From Escherichia coli (GTDB lineage: Bacteria; Pseudomonadota; Gammaproteobacteria; Enterobacterales; Enterobacteriaceae), in contig NZ_JAATUR010000019.1 of NCBI RefSeq assembly GCF_011881725.1, positions 1 through 64,000 on the forward strand: a stretch of 64,000 nucleotides of DNA, given 5' to 3'. A program made the translations under genes and the position numbers. Under the pieces are notes generated by a model. It did no database searches and had not been told where the DNA came from. It was given only the letters and a program-made list of their open reading frames with translations. This document shows, one piece after another, positions 61,215 to 64,000 of the stretch; the stretch's first letter is position 1, and every line of letters begins with the position of its first letter.

Positions 61215-61246
61215 CTTAAGGATTTCTTAAGGCAACACTTTATATT
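61215..61246 (+). promoter_or_regulatory. perfect BasR/PmrA-like box and -10 element upstream of inaA
   Basis: CTTAAG-GATTT-CTTAAG (61215-61231) is an exact match to the PmrA/BasR direct repeat with 5-base spacer. TATATT (61241-61246) lies nine bases downstream as a plausible -10. inaA starts at 61291. inaA is known as a weak-acid- and MarA/SoxS/Rob-induced gene; I do not recall proof of BasR control. Confidence 0.5.
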
Positions 61247-61290
61247 TCCATCCTGATAATTAACGTGCATATAGTGACGGATGGTAAGTA

Positions 61291-61941
61291 ATGGTGTCAG
61301 AAACGGAAGACGAACAATTTGAACGTTGGTGGGCGTCCACAGGAAACTGGGTCGAAGAACCAAATTATCGACGTAATGGTATGAGTGGTGTGCAGTGCGT
61401 AGAGCGCGATGGTAAAAAGCTTTATGTGAAGCGTATGACTCAGCATCTCTTTCATTCGCTGCGCTATCCCTTTGGACGCCCGACGATTGTGCGGGAGATT
61501 GAGGTGATAAACGATTTGGAGCGCGCAGGCGTTATCGTGCAGAAAATCGTATTTGGTAAAGCAATCAAAAGAGAAGGGGAATGGAGGGCGCTACTGATTA
61601 CCGAGGATATGACCGGTTTCATCAGTATTGCAGACTGGTATAAACAAGATGCGATTACTCCTTACCCGGACGATGTACGTGAAGCGATGCTACAAGCTGT
61701 GGCACAAGCGTTTAAAAAAATGCATAGCGTTAATCGTCAGCATGGTTGCTGTTATGTTCGCCATATCTATGTGAAAACAGAAGGTAAGGCAGAAGCTGGT
61801 TTTCTTGATTTGGAGAAAAGCCGTCGCCGTTTGCGGCGTCATAAAGCAATTAATCATGACTTCCGCCAACTGGAAAAATATCTGGAGCCGATCCCCAAAG
61901 CCGACTGGGAGCAGGTGAAAGCGTATTACTATGCCATGTAA
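61291..61941 (+). CDS. inaA: WaaP/Kdo-kinase-family protein InaA
   Basis: A 216-residue protein of the lipopolysaccharide kinase (Kdo/WaaP) family. It shows a degenerate protein-kinase-like order: KLYVKRMTQ (lysine), LERAGVIVQKIVFG and LITEDMTGF mid-domain, then HGCCYVRHIYVK and FLDLEKSRRR as the catalytic and DFG-like regions. Substrate unproven. E. coli inaA is induced by weak acids and by MarA, SoxS and Rob. An ATG upstream of a REP; monocistronic. Confidence 0.9.
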   Translation: MVSETEDEQFERWWASTGNWVEEPNYRRNGMSGVQCVERDGKKLYVKRMTQHLFHSLRYPFGRPTIVREIEVINDLERAGVIVQKIVFGKAIKREGEWRALLITEDMTGFISIADWYKQDAITPYPDDVREAMLQAVAQAFKKMHSVNRQHGCCYVRHIYVKTEGKAEAGFLDLEKSRRRLRRHKAINHDFRQLEKYLEPIPKADWEQVKAYYYAM

Positions 61942-61946
61942 TCGCT

Positions 61947-61982
61947 ATAGGCCAGATAAGACGCGTAAGCGTCGTATCTGGC
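61947..61982. repeat. REP element between inaA and yfaE
   Basis: ATAGGCCAGATAAGACGCG-TAAGC-GTCGTATCTGGC, a compact REP palindrome. Confidence 0.8.
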
Positions 61983-61994
61983 GCTAAAACCAAT

Positions 61995-62249
61995 TCACAT
62001 CTCGATTTCAATATCGCCTTTTGCCCGGCAACAACAGGGCAAAATTTCCCCCGGCTGAATAAAGGCTAACGGTTCGGCAATCCAGTCCACCTGGCCTGCA
62101 ACCAGACGTGTACGACAGGAGCCGCAGTAACCTTCGCGGCACTGGTACTCAACCGCCACATTGTGGGATTCCAGCGCCGCCAGAAGGGAAGGGTGTTCAT
62201 CCTGGCACAGCAGTTGTGTGCCAGTGATGCGCAGGGTAACGCGGGCCAT
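61995..62249 (-). CDS. yfaE: 2Fe-2S ferredoxin-like protein YfaE
   Basis: An 84-residue plant-type ferredoxin that supplies electrons to maintain the NrdB diferric-tyrosyl radical cofactor. Cysteine ligands are in YQCREGYCGSCRTRLVAG and the distal LPCCCRAKGD. Its ATG overlaps the nrdB stop by one base (TGATG on the - strand), consistent with coupled translation. Confidence 0.94.
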   Translation of the reverse strand: MARVTLRITGTQLLCQDEHPSLLAALESHNVAVEYQCREGYCGSCRTRLVAGQVDWIAEPLAFIQPGEILPCCCRAKGDIEIEM

Positions 62250-63379
62250 CAGAGCTGGAAGTTACTCAAATCGTCGGTGTCTACTTCCGAGTCAATTTGA
62301 CCGACCAGATAAGAACTTACCTCAACTTCCTGTGGGGCAACCTGTACGTTGTCAGACACCAGCCAGGTGTTGATCCACGGGATCGGGTTGGAACGCGTCT
62401 GGAACGGCAGATCTAAACCGACAGCTTGCATGCGGATGTTGGTGATGTACTCGACATACTGGCAGAGAATGTCCTTGTTCAGACCAATCATCGAACCGTC
62501 ACGGAACAGATAATCCGCCCAGTCTTTCTCCTGCTGCGCCGCCTGGACAAACAGATCATAGCTCTCTTGTTTGCACTCTTCGGCTATTTCCGCCATTTCC
62601 GGATCATCCGCGCCGCTGCGCAGGAGATTCAGCATATGCTGGGTGCCGGTCAGGTGCAGGGCTTCGTCGCGGGCAATCAGGCGGATAATCTTGGCATTGC
62701 CTTCCATCAGCTCACGTTCAGCGAACGCGAAGGAACAAGCGAAACTGACGTAGAAACGAATGGCTTCCAGCGCGTTAACGCTCATCAGGCAGAGATAAAG
62801 TTTTTTCTTCAGCTCGCGCAGGCTGACGGTCACGGTTTTACCGTTGACGGTGTGGGTGCCTTCGCCCAGCAAATGCCAGTAACTGGTCATCTCGATCAGT
62901 TCATCGTAATAGCTGGAAATGCCTTCCGCGCGTTTCTGGATCTGCTCGTTAGTGACGATATCGTCGAATACGACAGACGGATCGTTAACGATATTACGAA
63001 TGATATGGGTATAGGAACGAGAGTGAATCGTTTCTGAGAATGCCCAGGTTTCGACCCAGGTTTCGAGTTCCGGAATAGAAATTAGCGGCAGCAGTGCCAC
63101 GTTCGGGCTACGACCCTGAATTGAATCGAGCAACGTCTGGTATTTCAGGTTGCTGATAAAAATGTGCTTTTCGTGTTCAGGCAGTGCCTGATAATCGATA
63201 CGGTCGCGGGAGACGTCAACTTCTTCCGGACGCCAGAAGAAAGAGAGCTGCTTTTCGATCAGCTTTTCGAAGATTTCATATTTTTGCTGATCGTAGCGGG
63301 CCACGTTGACCGGCTGACCAAAGAACATTGGCTCTTTAAGCTGATCATTTTTCGTCTGTGAAAAGGTGGTATATGCCAT
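62249..63379 (-). CDS. nrdB: ribonucleotide reductase class Ia beta subunit NrdB
   Basis: A 376-residue radical-generating subunit. The di-iron ligands and radical tyrosine are visible: [18 protein letters not shown] gives E116, H119 and Y123 counting the initiator (E115, H118, Y122 in the usual numbering). Downstream carboxylates and a histidine are in [13 protein letters not shown]. The start [10 protein letters not shown] is fixed by family length, as 17 extra upstream codons are REP-derived. Three REP units separate it from nrdA. Confidence 0.97.
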   Translation of the reverse strand: MAYTTFSQTKNDQLKEPMFFGQPVNVARYDQQKYEIFEKLIEKQLSFFWRPEEVDVSRDRIDYQALPEHEKHIFISNLKYQTLLDSIQGRSPNVALLPLISIPELETWVETWAFSETIHSRSYTHIIRNIVNDPSVVFDDIVTNEQIQKRAEGISSYYDELIEMTSYWHLLGEGTHTVNGKTVTVSLRELKKKLYLCLMSVNALEAIRFYVSFACSFAFAERELMEGNAKIIRLIARDEALHLTGTQHMLNLLRSGADDPEMAEIAEECKQESYDLFVQAAQQEKDWADYLFRDGSMIGLNKDILCQYVEYITNIRMQAVGLDLPFQTRSNPIPWINTWLVSDNVQVAPQEVEVSSYLVGQIDSEVDTDDLSNFQL

Positions 63380-63401
63380 GAATGTGTCCTGTTGGGAGTT
63401 T

Positions 63402-63520
63402 AATGCCGGATAAGACATTTTACGGCGCATCCTGTGCCTGATGCGACGCTGGCGCGTCTTATCAGGCCTACAAACCGAACCGTAGGCCGGATAAGGCGTT
63501 TATGCCGCATCCGGCATCAC
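63402..63520. repeat. triple REP cluster between nrdA and nrdB
   Basis: Three REP-type units: ATGCCGGATAAGAC...GGCGCATCC (63403-63432), GTGCCTGATGCGACGC...TCTTATCAGGCCTAC (63434-63471) and GTAGGCCGGATAAGGCG...GCCGCATCCGGCATC (63482-63518). The last ends a few bases after the nrdA stop. Confidence 0.85.
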
Positions 63521-63524
63521 AATA

Positions 63525-64000
63525 TCAGATCTTACACGCGCCGCTTTCGCAGCCATCGTCCTGGATTGACGGCACCAGATCGTCCTGCGCGTCTTCTGCG
63601 CCGTCACGGGTGTTCTGATAATACAGCGTTTTGACCCCGAATTTGTAGGCGGTGAGCAGGTCTTTCAGCAACTGCTGCATTGGCACTTTTCCTGACGGGA
63701 AGCGTGACGGATCGTAGTTGGTGTTAGCAGAGATCGACTGATCGATAAATTTCTGCATGATCCCTACCAGTTGCAGGTAGCCATCGTTACCCGGCATTTC
63801 CCACAGCAGCTCATAGGCGTCGTGCAGGTGTTCGTAGTCCGGCACCACCTGGCGCAGAATACCGTCTTTCGACGCTTTGATGCTAACGTAACCGCGCGGC
63901 GGTTCAATACCGTTAGTGGCGTTAGAGATCTGCGAAGATGTCTCGGACGGCATCAGAGCAGAAAGCGTGGAGTTACGCAGGCCGTGCGTTTTGATTGACT
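63525..64000 (-). CDS. nrdA: ribonucleotide reductase class Ia alpha subunit NrdA, 3' part
   Basis: The C-terminal 158 codons of NrdA; the rest lies beyond the right edge. The frame is open to position 64000 (reading ...KTHGLRNSTLSALMPSETSS), and PSETSSQISNATNGIEPP is a conserved barrel segment. The tail ends CESGACKI, the redox-shuttle cysteine pair (C754/C759 type) that is re-reduced by thioredoxin or glutaredoxin. Expected total length is 761 residues. Confidence 0.96.
   Translation of the reverse strand, partial: SIKTHGLRNSTLSALMPSETSSQISNATNGIEPPRGYVSIKASKDGILRQVVPDYEHLHDAYELLWEMPGNDGYLQLVGIMQKFIDQSISANTNYDPSRFPSGKVPMQQLLKDLLTAYKFGVKTLYYQNTRDGAEDAQDDLVPSIQDDGCESGACKI

Overview
The window is a stretch of enterobacterial chromosome whose gene order and protein sequences match Escherichia coli at about minutes 50-52, read so that nuoA-N lies on the + strand. 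Core proteins such as the Nuo subunits look nearly identical to E. coli as I remember it. Peripheral ones (YfcG, YfcF, MenF, PmrD, Ais) differ at roughly 5-8% of residues. I therefore call the genus Escherichia and suspect a lineage outside the common E. coli laboratory strains (a cryptic clade, E. fergusonii or E. albertii are possible). These comparisons are from memory, not from alignment.

Layout. 1-5 kb: rpnB (Rpn nuclease), yfcH-folX-yfcG on the - strand, and yfcF, yfcE, yfcD on the + strand. 5-10.3 kb: the yfcC transporter and the ackA-pta acetate operon. 10.6-16.2 kb: yfbV, yfbU, hxpA, yfbS, then yfbR and alaA on the - strand. 17.2-33.7 kb: the lrhA regulator and the complete 13-gene nuo operon for respiratory complex I. 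33.8-37.7 kb: yfbM and yfbL, a wrecked yfbK, elaC, elaA and elaB. 37.8-44.8 kb: the menaquinone operon menFDHBCE. 44.9-46.7 kb: pmrD, a scar where the arn operon should be, ais and nudI. 46.9-53.2 kb: yfaZ, yfaY and the L-rhamnonate catabolic genes rhmRDTA. 53.2-54.2 kb: a second Rpn nuclease gene, rpnE. 54.4-61.1 kb: the divergent glpACB / glpTQ glycerol-3-phosphate genes. 61.2-64 kb: inaA, yfaE, nrdB and the 3' end of nrdA.

Several gene sets form coherent systems. Nuo (NADH dehydrogenase I), the Men enzymes (menaquinone) and GlpABC (anaerobic glycerol-3-phosphate dehydrogenase feeding menaquinone) are parts of one respiratory chain. AckA-Pta handles acetate overflow. NrdAB with YfaE makes deoxynucleotides.

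The most notable finding is the loss of the L-Ara4N lipid A modification operon. Between pmrD and ais, about 160 bp remains, holding the first codons of arnB (frameshifted) joined to the last codons of arnF. The BasR(PmrA)-type operator is still in place, and pmrD now ends inside the arnF remnant. A near-perfect BasR-like box also stands upstream of inaA, a lipopolysaccharide-kinase-like gene. A second deletion scar removes most of yfbK and all of elaD. Both Rpn nuclease genes carry a strong internal ribosome binding site and ATG at codon 244, and rpnE has an extra 8-residue tandem repeat just inside that short product. No tRNA, rRNA, CRISPR array, prophage or insertion sequence was seen. I found no wholly new multigene system; the novelty lies in scars, orphaned regulation and intragenic structure.
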